Source: Physcia stellaris (Eukaryota; Ascomycota; Lecanoromycetes; Caliciales; Physciaceae). Taken from it: DNA of 64,000 bases. Positions 45,499 to 59,211 of this stretch are shown piece after piece. The translations under genes and the position numbers were made by a program. The notes beneath the pieces are model-generated. The model saw only the letters and a list, made by a program, of their open reading frames with translations, made no database searches and was not told the DNA's origin. Each line of letters opens with the position of its first letter. Position 1 is the first letter of the stretch. The stretch spans positions 372,001-436,000 of the forward strand of contig JABSSW010000026.1 of NCBI GenBank assembly GCA_018902385.1, written 5' to 3'.

Positions 45499-45970
45499 CT
45501 AGCAGTATCCGCCCCCGATCTGCTCCTGATGTACCTCCAGAGTATCTCCGTCTTGCATCTCGAGCTGAAAAGAAACATATTAGCGTATGCGTTCCGTGCA
45601 ACCAAAGCAAACCGCACGCAAACGAACTATGCCCCACAGAAATGCTGAAGGAGGGCATTTGACAAAAGACCGCATTTCCAAGGATCCATAGATATAGTGA
45701 GGAGAGAGAAGTGGCAAAAACAAAACCTACCGATTCCGGACTATCGGTGGGGTTGACCCGCGCGCCGTCGAACAGGAAGCGCACGGTGGCTATCTGTTTG
45801 CCCTGACGATCGCAGAAGGCGTTCATGAGCTTGGAGAGCTGGGTCGTCCGCTTGATCTTGAAGAAGACCTCGTTGTTGTTGTCGGTGACTTTGATGTTGA
45901 GGTGCTCGGATTTGGGCTGCTCGTCGGGGTTGCCGCCTCCGGCGCCGGGGGACTGGTCGCGGTCGGACAT
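45499..45970 (-). CDS. SMT3: Small ubiquitin-like modifier (SUMO)
   Basis: Exon 1 is 45970-45731 and exon 2 is 45564-45499, joined in phase 0 across a 166-base intron ending TTTTCAG. The product is 101 residues. A flexible acidic N-terminus precedes the ubiquitin fold (HLNIKVTDNNNEVFFKIKRT, then LSKLMNAFCDRQGK and VRFLFDGARVNPTDSPES). The second exon supplies LEMQDGDTLEVHQEQIGGGYC. The Gly-Gly followed by a short tail must be trimmed by a Ulp-type protease before conjugation. The Ubc9-docking strand pattern is conserved. The protein is attached to lysines of nuclear and septin proteins. Confidence 0.95.
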
Positions 45971-46566
45971 TTTGTGAGGTTGTGTCGGTGTGTTGCGGAT
46001 TGTTGGGGCGAGCAATGTGGAGATGTCCTTGAAAGGGGGCAGTGGGGGTGAGGCAAGGCTGAGAGGGTTTCGGGCTTTGGAGGCTGCTGTGTCTGTATCT
46101 GTCAGAGTTACACAAAAAGAAGGCGTTGGGGTGGGGTTTGTAGCATCTCGGCAGACTCACTTACGCTCGAATACTCGATGATGCTATCTTGACACAGTCG
46201 ATCTTGGTGACAGTATGAGGAACGCGATCGTAGTGTTTCAAGGGCTAGTGAACGAGCGTTGAGTCGCTGGGTTGGGGAAGTTTGAAAGGAAGGTGAAGTC
46301 AAAGGGGTCCTTCCGGCCAATCAGAAGATTCTTCTAGAATTCTTAGCGAGCCAGCGTGAATTCGATATAAACCTCCTCACGCTCAGTCTTAGCAGATGCG
46401 CTCATTCTATACAATCACAGTCTACATTCGTTCTCATCAAACAAGTGATTAGGAGGTAAAATACATGATAATGGTGGGAGTGTCTTTCATGGACACCGCT
46501 TCCGCAGTGATGCTGATTTGATCTCGAGACCAAGACTGCCCAAGAAGCGCTGAAGACTGATCCACC

Positions 46567-46872
46567 ATGTCATTCAGCAGCCGTAAGTCCACATGCACAA
46601 TGACAGTCTCAATTAGCTAATAGGGACATCCAGTGTGCCATCCAAGGTGACTACTCTCATGAATCCTACTCAGCTCTTGTGGTCCTAACAAATGCAAAGA
46701 CTGTATCCAGAAGAATTCGTACAACGAAGAGAAATGCCAAGATCAGATCGATGCTCTATATGAATGCTGTAATCTCTTCTACCAGCGCAATGGGGATGAA
46801 GCGAACACTGTCAGTTGTCCCAAGGCCAATCTTCTGAGGTTGAAGATGAGGCAACGCAGCCAAGGCCGATGA
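46567..46872 (+). CDS. CMC4: Mitochondrial intermembrane-space twin-Cys protein CMC4
   Basis: This is a small three-exon gene: 46567-46582, 46617-46646 and 46700-46872, about 72 residues. The core CAIQDC-IQKNSYNEEK-C, then YECCNLFYQRNG and SCPKANLLRLKMRQR aligns well with yeast Cmc4 as I remember it. The second intron is normal (53 bases, CTAAC branch). The first would be only 34 bases (GTAAGT to TTAG) but is the only join that keeps the CAIQDC frame from this ATG. The protein is imported through the Mia40 disulfide relay; its role is not well known. It sits just upstream of NUP84 on the same strand. Confidence 0.75.
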
Positions 46873-47344
46873 TACATACAACAAGTCCCTCGCACTGACT
46901 TGCACTCTAAACGATATAAGGACTGTATGATTAGCCGTAGATATATGTAACAGCTCGCTTCCATATCAAGACCGTCATTCCTCGTGACGAGGTCCCGCCT
47001 GCATATAGAGAGTGTGAATAATCTGAGGCGACCGTGAGCACGCTGAGAGATCTTCGAGGGATCTGAACAGACACTGATGGTTACTCCATGAGGGAGGTTT
47101 GTTCCGAGACTCTAATGATCACCTGTATAACATTGTTGAAGAAAGCAAGAGGGTCAGGGAAAATTGCTCGAAATGTGCATTCGGCTGATTAGTAAGCGAC
47201 TAGCGTCACGCGCTCCGGAATAATTTTCGCGATGAGCTTCAATGCCAACTTCCAAAACTCTCCACAGCAGAAACCGCCCCACGTTCAATCAGAATTTATG
47301 CCCATCTCGAACCGATAGCCTCTGAAGTGGAGTCAGAACCTACA
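46873..47344. other. CMC4-NUP84 spacer
   Basis: No ORF or RNA gene seen; probably the NUP84 promoter. Confidence 0.4.
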
Positions 47345-50300
47345 ATGGCTTCAGGGGTGAGTTCGGAGTCAATATTCATTCCGTGCTGACTGACTTCAGT
47401 AGCTTCATTCTCGAGAGGAGAGCTGGAATAGCATTCACGTATGTCTTGTACCGCGCATTGTTGTCACTGGGTCTCCCTGCTAACCTCTACTCCAGGACTC
47501 AGAGGGGTTCGACCAGGAAACCGAAACAAGTGGTGATGAATTGTCGGACATCAGCATGGAAGATGAGTCGGAAGAAGGCAGCGACGGCAAGAACTCTAGG
47601 AATTACAGTCTGCTATCTCCATAATTAACGCCTGACCTAGATCTTGATCCGCCGTCCCCTTCCCTGCGAACCAAACGTGATGTACAACGTGTCGTTCATC
47701 CGCTCCAAGCCACCGCAGACCGAGTGGGAAGACAAGTTGAGTTATTTGCTGAAAATCTAGATCGTTTGGGCAAGAAAACAAGAACAGGGATAAGAAAAGA
47801 CTGTCGCGATGTTCTCCCTACTGTTACAGCGTTTAGGAAGATTGCGGGTGACACCGTCAGCACCCTCAGAGCCGTGCACTTCCCGGAGAGGCAGCGACAG
47901 CACAGCAGGAGCTTGAGGAGTAGGTTGCGAAGCTCCAGCGGAAGATCGAGCTCGGGCTCGGTTCATTCAGACAACGGTGGTGACCAAGGCTCAATGACTA
48001 CAGTGAAAGACCTGCAGCGCTGGGAAGAAGAGGAGCAGACTTGGGAATTGTTAAGCTTAATGTTGCAAGTGGAGTATCCGATTCCTTCGTCCGTGGCAGA
48101 AGAGCTTAAGATCGAGGGCTACCATCAACGCCCATCTCAGGATAATGAACTGCACCGTTATTCATCTGAGAAAGATGTATGGGACCACTTCTTGGCCGCT
48201 CATAATGATGCCTGGGAACGACATACTGTGGTTCAGTGGTTGAAGAAGTGCGCCGACACTTCCAGTCAAGACATCGAATTGGTAGTAAAAGATCTGGAGT
48301 CTGGTGCAGATCGGGGATCGGGGCTGTGGGCTCACAGTTGGCTTTACTCCAAGGAGGCAATCAAAGGACAAAAACGACTACGATCGTGGCCGCAAGCTCT
48401 GGAACCGGAGAGTCCAGAGATCGATATTTCATTTAGAACCGCAGAAAAGACCAAAAATCTGGTGACCCAGCTTGATCCTGATGCCATTACACGTCAAGGA
48501 CGCAGTCTTGAGACGCAAGATCATTACTTTGAGCGTGCAACGTGGTTAGCTTGCTGGGAGATGGTTCGGAGAGGGAAAGAATGGAGCTATATCCGTGAGT
48601 GGTGTCAGGAAAGGGTGGAAGGCTGGAGAGCAGCCGCCATGCGTGGGGATCCCCGAGATCCTAGTAGTCTCAATCCCAACCCAAGCGCTGGCTGGCAAAC
48701 TAGAGCTCTGTGGAGGAAGACTTGTGCTCTGGCTGCCAAAGATGGCGGAGTTGACAAGTACGAAAATGCTGTTTACGGAATCCTTAGTGGCTATCTACCT
48801 AGCACCTTGCCAGTCTGTGACACTTGGAACGACTGCCTTTTCGCCCATTACAACTCTTACCTATTGACACACTTTGACAAGTATCTGAAACAAGAATTCG
48901 CAGACCGTATTCCGCCTGCGCTTGTCCAACAGCATGGTGCGTTCGGCTTCAAGACATCCGCAGGCCATCGCCCGTATTCTGCAATACAGCTGATTGAGCG
49001 GATGAAGAGAACAGAGCCAACCGCGAAGCAAGGAACAAGTCTTCTCAAGATGCTACAAGGAAGCATCATCGCGAAGTCCTTTGATGACTTTGTTATCAAG
49101 CAGGGCGTGAGACTGGCTCAGTCGGCCAACGCTCGGCAGAAATCAAAGACCATCGCCAATATGGACAACAAGCTCCTTGAAGGTAGTGTTACTGCGGATA
49201 TCAGCACCGACGAGTATGATGCATTGCGCTTATTGACCCATATTCTCTTTATCTTCCAGGACATGGGCATCAAAATTGAGGACCGCGATCGGCGTGTCGC
49301 GGCTGATAACATAGTGGTAGCATATCTGGAATACCTCGCGAGGGCCGGTAAGCATCAGATGCTCCCTCTGTACGCGTCTCGCCTTCTGCCGGATCGGGCC
49401 GTCATTTGCCTTGGCCGGCAACTTCCTCTGGTCAAGGACCCTAGAGAGCGTGAGGTGATGATAAAGTTGATGGCGGAATATGGTATTAACGTCCCGGGTG
49501 TGCTCATGAACCAGCTAAAGTTGATCATCCTCGACGCTCCACAAAACCCGAAAAGCGAAACGGCATTCACAAGCTTGAAGATACTGGAACCCACAACGAA
49601 TAACATTGGCAAAGTGCGTCCCATTCGCCACGGGTTCATTGGAGAAGCCATCACAGACGACGAATACGATCTTATCAGCGGGTTCGAGTGGTACCTTCTC
49701 ATTGACGACCACTGGCGTCAGACGATGAACATGGGCGCTGCACTATACAAACACTTCCTCCGTAAGTTCACCCTTATCCTAATCCTAGTTTAGAAATGAA
49801 ACTTACGTCGTGATCCAGGTTCTCGAGGCTTGGCTGCTGGTAGGATGCTGTCCCGCACGGTTACCTTCTCGACGCTGTTCGCGAGTAAGATGGGTAAGAC
49901 GAAGAAGGACCCTGAGCGACAGAACAGCGAAGGCTCTGTTATGAATGGCGAAGACGGGGATGTGAATGGTAATGCGAACAAGTCAGACCAGCAGGAACAA
50001 ATACTTCTCCAGCAAGCTGCCTCTTTCTTGGACTTTGAGAAGTTGTTTATCGCACTTGACGCCATCGAGCAGTGGCGAGACGTTGCAGATCAATCTTACG
50101 AGTAAGTCTTTCTTTTGAGCGAACTCGCTTGATTGTTACTTACTTACCTGTTCATCGTTCAGCTTTATCAAATCGCGCGAAGTCAAGCAGAAGCCCGGCG
50201 AAGAATGGCGGCAAGAATTCAACAGCAAGATCGAGCAGGTCGAGTCCAGCATGGCACCACTACTCCAAGGTTGGCTGCAATATGCTAGAGATGGTAGGTC

Positions 50301-50687
50301 TAGACCCATGAGTCATCAATGCTAGGTCGCCCCTAACATATGATAGACAAGGAAGCCGCTCTGTTCAAAGACATTCGGATCGCATGTATGCCTGAAGTGG
50401 TTCTGGCCTATGCCGAGGTACTCAACGTTAGCGCACGCTTTTCCAGCAGAGACTACTATCTGAAGAGCATGGATTTGGCAGCAACCATCGCGGCCGAGGA
50501 CTCCAACGTCGCTGATTGCTTTATGGCTGCCGGAAGAATGCCCGAGTTGGTGACCACTTTCGCCTATGCCAGCCAAGGGGTCATCGCCGCCGACGAGAGT
50601 CGCAAAAAGGTAAGCAAGAGCAGGAGAAAGATGGATGGGAGGAGTATGGATGTCTGGAGACCAAATGTGGTAGTGGGTCAGGAGTAA
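47345..50687 (+). CDS. NUP84: Nuclear pore protein Nup84/Nup107
   Basis: Seven exons are proposed: 47345-47356, 47403-47438, 47496-47607, 47641-49761, 49819-50101, 50163-50293 and 50347-50687. All phases match, giving 1011 residues, the usual size. The N-terminus is acidic (DELSDISMEDESEEGSDG), followed by the all-helical Nup107 domain (LQRWEEEEQTWELLSLML, SWLYSKEAIKGQ, LACWEMVRRGKEW, LLTHILFIFQDMGI, DDEYDLISGFEWYL). The C-terminal tail ends RRKMDGRSMDVWRP. This is a scaffold subunit of the Y-complex of the nuclear pore. The first exons are less certain: intron 3 would be 33 bases with a poor donor, or about 107 bases if a donor near 47534 is used. Confidence 0.88.
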
Positions 50688-52552
50688 AAGCTGCCAAGGC
50701 AGCTCGATGCGTGAGGGCGGAAAGCCCCAAGCTCTACAATGCCGAGAGCAACAGATGATGGAAGACGGCTGTAAACTATTGACTATGGCCCGCGTAGGTG
50801 ACTACGAGGTCCTCGAGCCTTTTAGTTTATCGTCATATTCCAAACCCGTAAAACATCATACGTTGGGATAGCTGAACCGGAGGTTCTCCCGAGTATCGTT
50901 CAGCATTATTGATGAGTAAGATCAAGGAGATACTCTTATCAATGAACTTATTTGAGGCCTGATCAGCGCGGAAATAGAAGCCACAGTGTGAGCCAATTAC
51001 GCGACATTCGTGGGTGCAATGTAATACGATAGATTGGACATCATTTGACAAAGGCAGGCTGGAGCGTTGGGAGATATACCTGGCGCTGTGGATGGACAAT
51101 TGTCGCTAAAAAGACGCAGGAATTAATTTACTCATCACAAATTGGCCACATTTCAGATGAGCTTGGTATTCTTCGATTTATATTGCTTGACGATAGCACT
51201 GAAACAGTGGCGTGGGTGGTGCAGCAGATTCAGGGGGTTTCCTAAACGGCAGGTGTGCCGTATCATGTAATTAGGCAGTAGGTACAGTATGCTCGAGATC
51301 TTGCGATCCCTCGTGAGCGGCGCTTATTACCCCTGTTAATACATCCGCACTGTCACTGTTTCGAAGTTCCATGAGCGCTTTCATGATAAAGTGAGAATGA
51401 GATCATCCGTGCTATTTCACGAGTTTTGATAGGCCTCGGCCAGGTGAAGGCAATCTCTGTTGGACAGCACAGTCAGCGGATGGATGCACAGCTGTCACAA
51501 CATCCTATCGTAGAGGCTTGATTATGTATCCAGTCATATGGGTTCGTGGCCACTGGCGGCAAGGTGTCGAGTGGTGGCAAGGAAGGCTCCGAGGGGTTGG
51601 AGGTTGTCTGGCTCAATGAATACTCCGTACAGTATCCAAGGTAGTCGTAGACCACGTCAGCCCATGCTTTCCCGGTGGAGGAAGATGTTCGGATGACGAA
51701 GAGAAGAAGCGGATGGTGCGTCTCTTTACATTCGGGCCAAGTAGCCAGAGAGGAAGCCATACCGCTTTGGTCACCCAAGCTTTTTGCACTGCCCCAGTGC
51801 CAAGAGCAGAGCTCGTCAAATGATGCAGAGTCTCGTCGTATGCGCAGAGGCCGCGGTGATTGAGCAGAAGCAAAGCACTTGCTGTCTTGGACCAAGGGGG
51901 GGTCAAGCACAGAGGCTGGCAACAACCGGAACTCAACAATACTCCCTCTTCCTTCCACTTCCGCCACACCCATTCCTATTCACATGCTCAACATCACCGT
52001 CTGTTGAACGCGGGCACCCAGATGGCGGCTTGGAGACACACAGCCCATGAGAGTTTGCCTCATTGCGAAGGCTCCGCTCGTCCTGGACCGAATCCACCCT
52101 GTCCAAAGGCTCAGGAAGCTCGCCGAGAATACCCAGCCTGTCCCATCTGTCAGTACTCCGGTAAGCATACGCGATAACTGAGTGATATGGTCGTCTTCAT
52201 GGAAGACATGGCTAACAACCCCATCGAAATCGATGGACATGTCCATGTTTGATGTGCTGACGCTTCTGGTTTTGGCAGGCTCATACCGGTAGCACTCAAG
52301 CTTTGGCGCTTCCTTGTGCCTTCCTAAACAGTCAACGGACTCGTCGGCCGCTCTCAACACTGCATACTTAGACTTCCAGAACCCAAACAATAACACTACA
52401 TCTTCACCGACTCCCCTGTCAAGGCCGCCTTCAATACCACCCTAGTATTGCTCTCATAGCATCACATTCCTTGCAGTAACAGAGCGCAATCCACCCCCAT
52501 AGGTTCAATATCAATATTCGTCGAACCGTCCGGAGCTCGGGTCTTGGTTATA
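50688..52552. other. No supported gene; calcium pump upstream region
   Basis: A 166-codon minus-strand ORF (51473-51973) and several plus-strand ORFs lack motifs. Part of the stretch is likely the leader and promoter of the calcium pump gene. Confidence 0.35.
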
Positions 52553-55500
52553 ATGAAGGGTCCACAAGACGAGGAGGAAGATGACCAACTACCTGCTGCA
52601 TCACAGAACCCAACTCGCCGCCGGCGTGCCCCCACTATAACCATCGACACATCTGCTGTCAGTCCATCTCTGCTCGAACCTGACGCTGTCCCGCTCCGGA
52701 CAATTTCTAACCACGCACCTGCTTCACAGGGAGAAGAACCAAGTTCCTCGAATTCAAATCCTCCCCCTCCGGATTATGAACCCCCTTCAACAGATTTGAG
52801 ACCCACTCAGTCTTTTGAGAGCAAGGAAAGTCGTCCGGTCTCTGCTCACAATGTGTCGTCCCCAACGTCGAAGTGGGGGGATCTTCAAGCCGGCAACTTT
52901 CTATCTGTTCCCAACCCTCGCTCACGAGGCAATTCGGTCAATTCAGATGACCAAGCCCATTCCCCAACTTCCTACAGTGGTGACACTCATGTGCCCTCCT
53001 CGGCGCCATCAGAGGAAGGCCGGCAGCCAAGTACGGTTCACGGCAGCGAGTTCACCATCAACGATGAAGAAGCATTGAAAGCAGACCCTGGAACAGAAGC
53101 AGATTTCGAGGTGATAGACAACAAGTTTGCCTTTTCTCCGGGACAACTGAACAAGTTGCTAAATCCGAAAAGTTTTCAAGCTTTCCATGCACTTGGCGGA
53201 CTCCGTGGCATCGAGAAGGGCCTTCGTACAGATCGCGACGCCGGTTTATCCGTTGATGAGAAGTTGTTGGATGGTACTGTGTCATTCGAAGACGCGAAAG
53301 CAGCGGCAGCTCCTGACTCGGATGGAAAACCTAACATGCGCCGGGCTCTAACTCGGGCTTCAACTTCAGCGACCACAAAATTGGCCGAAGACTCTTTCAG
53401 TGACCGTAAACGGATTTACAAGGATAATCGCTTGCCAGAGAAGAAGTCGAAGAGCATCTTTGAGCTTGCATGGCTAGCTTTCCAAGACAAGGTCATTATA
53501 TTGCTAACCGTGGCTGCGGTAGTATCTCTTGCCCTGGGTATATATCAGTCTTCCCTGCATGTTGATGGGGAATCAATTCAGTGGGTTGAAGGTGTGGCAA
53601 TCATCGTAGCAATCGTCATAGTTGTGTCTGTTGGGGCTGCAAATGACTGGCAAAAGGAACGTCAATTCGTCAAATTAAACAAGAAAAAAGAAAGCAGGAA
53701 TGTCAAAGTCATCCGATCTGGTAAGTCTCGTGAGATTTCGGTCTACGACATACTAGTCGGCGATGTCATGCACCTTGAGCCTGGCGACATGATCCCAGTG
53801 GACGGTATTTTCATTTCTGGACATAATGTCAAGTGTGACGAGTCCTCCGCCACTGGCGAATCGGATCTGCTTCGTAAACAATCTGGGGACGAGGTCTATG
53901 AGGCTATGGAGTCTCATCAAAACGTCTCGAAAATGGATCCTTTCATAATCTCAGGGGGTAAGGTCACTGAAGGCATCGGCACCTTTCTTGTAACGTCTGT
54001 TGGAGTCAATTCGAGTTACGGCAAGACCATGATGTCTCTCCGAGAAGATCCACAAACTACGCCACTGCAATCGAAGCTCAACGTACTTGCCGAGTACATC
54101 GCAAAGTTAGGCCTAAGCGCAGGTCTCATCCTGTTCATTGCAGTGTTTATCAGATTCCTCGTCCATCTACCGAAAATACAAGGCGGCGCTGCAGCCAAAG
54201 GCCAAGTCTTTCTACAGGTATTCATTGTTGCTGTAACGATTGTTGTGGTAGCGGTCCCCGAAGGCTTGCCGCTCGCTGTTACGTTGGCTTTGGCCTTTGC
54301 TACAACCCGCATGCTGAAGGACAACAATTTGGTCAGACTCCTAAGGGCTTGCGAAACAATGGGTAATGCGACGAGCATCTGCTCTGATAAAACAGGCACT
54401 CTTACCCAGAATCGCATGTCTATTGTGGCCGGCGTTCTAGGTCTGTTTGCTCGCTTTGGCGACAAGCCAACGCCAGACACTTCAGAATCCAATTCACCCG
54501 CCTCTCCAACAAAAGGTAAGCTCGCTGCTTCCGATGATCATTTACATGGAAGCTCAGTCGGTACGTTGGTTTCAACGCTTGACGGGGGAATCAAAGATCT
54601 TGTCAAACAATCCATTGCCATTAACTCCACAGCCTTTGAGGGCGAGGACAATGGAAAGGAGACTTTTATTGGTTCCAAAACCGAGACAGCCTTACTTGAC
54701 TTTGCACGAGATTACCTTGGTATGGGTGCGCTTAGCGAGGAGAGAGCCAACGCAACCGTTGTTCAACTTGTGCCATTCGATTCTGGACGGAAATGCATGG
54801 CTGCAGTTGTAAAGCTCGGCAATGGACGATATCGCATGCTTGTCAAGGGCGCCTCTGAAATCCTACTGGCGCAATGCACAAGGATCATTGAAGACCCTAC
54901 AACGAAGGTGTCTGACGTACCGCTGAACTCAGAGAGTACCGAGAATCTAACACAGATCATTGACGAATACGCCTCCCGATCTTTGCGAACAATTGGCTTG
55001 GTGTACCGCGATTTTGAACAATGGCCACCCAGTGGCGCTCCTACTCAGGAGGATGACGCAAAGCAAGCCGTTTTCAAGGGTGTATTCAAGAGCATGGTTT
55101 TTCTAGGTCTTGTAGGTATTCAAGATCCTCTTCGTCACGGCGTTGCAGACGCTGTATATGCTTGTCAGAAAGCGGGGGTCTGTGTTCGTATGGTCACTGG
55201 TGATAACCTACTCACGGCCAAGGCCATTGCCACTGAGTGTGGGATCTTCACTGAGGGAGGAGTCGTCATGGAAGGGCCAACCTTCCGGAAAATGAGCAGG
55301 CTGCAGATGAACGAGGTCATCCCGAAGCTTCAGGTACTTGCACGGTCAAGTCCAGAAGACAAGCGTATTCTGGTCAAGCGATTGAAGGATCTCGGTGAGA
55401 CGGTTGCTGTTACAGGCGATGGTACAAATGATGCACCAGCATTGAAAACAGCTGACGTTGGGTTTTCCATGGGTATTGCCGGAACCGAAGTTGCAAAAGA

Positions 55501-56859
55501 GGCTTCGGCTATTATCTTAATGGACGATAACTTTGCTTCGATTGTGAAAGCTATTATGTGGGGAAGAGCTGTCAATGACGCTGTCAAGAAATTCCTCCAG
55601 GTAACTTTGACCTAGCAGATTCTCGATTGTTGCTAATGTTCAAGTAGTTCCAAGTCACAGTCAACATCACAGCAGTCGTTTTAACGTTTATCTCTGCTGT
55701 CGCTAGCGATGACCAGAGATCGGTATTGACCGCGGTACAATTACTCTGGGTGAATCTCATCATGGACACTCTTGCAGCTCTCGCTCTTGCCACGGATCCG
55801 CCGACTCCTAGCATTTTAGACAGGAAGCCTGAACCCAAATCAGCACCTCTCATTACTCCAACGATGTGGAAGATGATCATCGGCCAGTCAATCTATCAGC
55901 TTGTTGTCACTCTTGTCCTCAATTTTGCCGGGCGTGCAATCACTCATTACAAGGGTGAGGAATTGGAGTCACTGGTCTTCAATACCTTCGTCTGGATGCA
56001 GATTTTCAATCAGTACAACAACAGACGCCTTGACAATAAATTCAACATACTCGAGGGCGTGCAAAATAATTACTTCTTCATTGGGATCCAATTCATTATC
56101 GCAGGCGGGCAAATCATCATCATCTCTTTCGGTGGCTCGGCTTTCTCGGTTCACAGGCAGACAGCCCGAGCCTGGGGGATCGCTCTAGTGCTCGGATTTC
56201 TTTCAATTCCCGTAGCGGTGATTATCCGTATGATACCGGATGAATGGTGTCGTAAACTCGTTCCATCATGGTTGCACAGGCGGGCGACCCCTCAAGTTCT
56301 CGTTTCGGATGAAGAGCGACAAATCGAGTGGAATCCAGCACTAGTCGAGATTCGGGAAGAGTTGACCTTCCTTAAAAAACTGCGTGGAGGGCGTCTTAAT
56401 ATGCTCGTGTACAAGCTACAACATCCACGCGAAACCTTACTCTCTCGGTCTCGAAGTGGATCCCGGACGAGCTCTCTACCACAGACGCCTAATCCCGAAC
56501 AGAACGAAGGCGATACCGCAAGCTCACTTGCACCACCCCGGACGCCCGACTCTCGACGATCTGCGACTCGGCGAAGTGGAAGGTCGCGCTCAAACTCTGC
56601 ATTCGCGCCTGCCGCAGCAATGGCTGGTGTGGTAGCTGGCAGTATCGCAGGCTGGTCGCCTATCGGGCGACGCGAAGAGAGTGGTTCTATGGATTTCTCC
56701 TCTCAAGGTCACCCTCGAGCCTCTCTTGAACAGCGGGAAGGCGTCGAGGTCCATCCTAATACTAATCCCGACGATCCAGTCATCGTCCCTAATCCATCTC
56801 TCACGGATGAGCCTCCAAGCCAGAATCCGAAAACCACACCTAGTACACATGGGGCATAA
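52553..56859 (+). CDS. PMC1: PMCA-type Ca2+-transporting P-type ATPase (PMC1-like)
   Basis: Exon 1 is 52553-55600 and exon 2 is 55648-56859, joined in phase 0; the product is 1419 residues. A long Ser/Pro-rich N-terminal extension (about 200 residues) precedes the type IIB core. The actuator motif is CDESSATGESD, the membrane calcium-site motif is AVPEGLPLAVTLALAF, phosphorylation is at CSDKTGTLTQNRM, the hinge is VTGDGTNDAPALK, and the later helices include LLWVNLIMDTLAALALATDPP. The intron falls inside M5, between KKFLQ and FQVTVNITAV. The tail (about 200 residues, rich in Ser/Arg/Pro) lacks a clear calmodulin helix. Relatives in fungi pump cytosolic Ca2+ into the vacuole. The ATG at 52553 is the first in frame. 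Confidence 0.95.
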
Positions 56860-59211
56860 AGTTAGCCGCATAACCCGCTATCTCCATATTGCTCGGTTTG
56901 TTTCGCCCCCTATTCCTATTCACCAGCTGTGCACACAGACGGCTGCTATTCTGGTTACGTTTTGTAATACGTCACTCACCCTTGTTCTCCACCGCTACCA
57001 GCCGGTTTGGGAGTCATTTTCGTTCTACGCATATGAGATGCATTGCTTGGAGTAGACCGGGCGCCTGGCTCCGAGGTGGGCTTAGCATGACGAATTGGCA
57101 ACGGGAAAAAGTAGAAAAGGCGTTTGTGATCGCTTCTCTTGGTAGGCTTCGTGCTGTCTGTCTCTCGCGCTATTGTCGCTTCAAAGGAAAACCAATTGGG
57201 CCTTTTGGGTTTTGTCTAGACGATTAGGTCTGTGGAGCTGGAGTGAGTAGGATGAAGTAGGCTTTTAGGCTCTGTACATAAATTGTGGGGGATCGGTGTA
57301 TTCATATTGAGAAACTGGAAATGAAACAAAAAACCCTCATTCTTATCAATGTGCTGTACTATTGCAGCCTTGATTGTCAGGCTACGGACTCCTGTTTCCA
57401 ACACTCGCTTGTTAGCGAGAAGCTCTTGGGGTTTCCTCAGGGATGAGGTGTGTTCTCCACTGGACTTGGGCATAGGACTATGCAAGCCGCTGTTTGATGG
57501 ATTCCCCCAGAAACATTAAATTGCTGGGTTGTAGAGAGTGGGGAGGGGTAGGAGCGGTTTTGAGAAGGACATTTTCTTTTCCTACTCTTGTTGATGTGGA
57601 CTACAGGCTTGATTTAGTATGATTTAATGAGCTGGGAAAGGAGTATCAGTAAGTTAAGTTACATAGAGAAAGGGAGAGGGGGGGAGGGCACTATCCCCCT
57701 ATCCTACAAATCCCAAATTCCCCTTTCCCTCGCCCCTTCCCTCCCCTTTTTCCGGATCGATTGCCTTGGGCGACGAATAACCATCCTTGCTGAAGGGTGG
57801 TACTATATGCTTTTCAGGGCTTTGAGGAGGATGAGCGAGGGAAAGGGCAGGGAATCTTTGCTTGTGCGTTTAAAGATAGAGAGGGGAGCGGAAGGAGCTG
57901 AGAGTTGAGAGAGTCGAGATTAAGGTTCTGAAATCAATATTGATAAGGCGGTCCTGTGGTTAACTCTGTACTATCTAGGCGAGGGGGGTTTCGATGATTT
58001 GACTAAATCGAATAGGATGGGAAGTGGAGCTCTTTCAATCTACCACGCTACCCCTGCAGATGAATTTAACGTTCGTTTGGGAAAGGTGGTGCGAATTTTT
58101 TTTGATATATATATATATACCTTGGAAACCGAGTAGCGGGAGCCGGGGGGCTATTGACGAGCATCATTGTCATTCTTCAGAGCCTGCTGAGGACGGAAAA
58201 TAGATGGATGGATACCAGCAACCAATCATTTGTTTTGGTACTCGACGCCTCAGATATCCCACCTCCAAAAATATATCGCTCTTTCTTGAATTTCACTTCA
58301 TAGATAGCGTACTGGACTGTGGCTCTGGGTCTTGATGGGTGCGTTATTGTTATTGATAGAATGACATCGTGGACCTTATGGAAGTCTCGGCGTAAGGGAT
58401 TGGTGGCGGAGAGTCAATCACCTTTTCAGGACTAGGTTGGAGGGATGAGATCACTTTTTTCTTTCCAGTGCGGCTGGCCGGCGATTGAGTCTTTGGGGGG
58501 AATAGGGAGGGGACGGGATGGGAATAACGGTACCGTCAGTCCTGGAAACTTATCAGGCTCTGTCGATTATCGATATACGCGTAATTTAATTTCTGTCGGG
58601 AGCATTGGTAGATGTTTTGCTGGGTTAATACCAGATGTGGGGAAGCCATTGAAGCCATTCAGGGGGGAAGTATGCATGGAGAGATGGGGTTTCTAAGTTA
58701 ATTCCAGGGTAAGATCGTATGTGGCCGCAGTTGATGTACCAATAACAGAAAAGAGCAGCGTGGAGTACGTTGGGTCCTACTATCCACACAAGCGGGGGAC
58801 CCAGTGGCTTTTATTGGGTCAAGAAGCAGAGCCTCCACTTACCTTCTCGGAATAAGATGGTGACATTTACACCACTCACAGTGTTCTGTAAATTGGACAA
58901 ACACCATTGAAGGCTAAAATGTAGGTAAGTGTGTATGCCTAGTTTGCAAACACAACACTACGTAGAGGTATTGTTTCTACAAACTTCAATATCTGCACAC
59001 GATAATCTCATTGAGAATACAGAATGCAACCATATAATTGAGCTCTGAACCCAGCCGCACGCAAGCAGATGCAGAAATACAGTGAGAGGGGGTATATCCG
59101 CTAGAAAAAGCAATCACAACAATCTGTATCCATAAAAATCGCACCCCCCAAACCCGCCAAGCTACAGCGCTGATGAACATGTTAGACAAAGGACCAACAA
59201 AGGAAATTCTG
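56860..59211. other. Long gene-free stretch
   Basis: 2.3 kb between the calcium pump and the coiled-coil gene. It holds an (AT)n run at 58104-58120, purine-rich runs near 57660-57900 and no supported ORF. Confidence 0.45.
58104..58120. repeat. (AT)n microsatellite
   Basis: Short TA dinucleotide run. Confidence 0.7.

Noticed and set aside
51473-51973. 166-codon ORF as a gene
   Set aside because: No motif, no biased composition, and it lies in the likely upstream region of the calcium pump.
55601-55647. Calcium pump as a truncated protein ending at 55615
   Set aside because: A GTAACT...TAG intron joins the two ORFs in phase inside M5.
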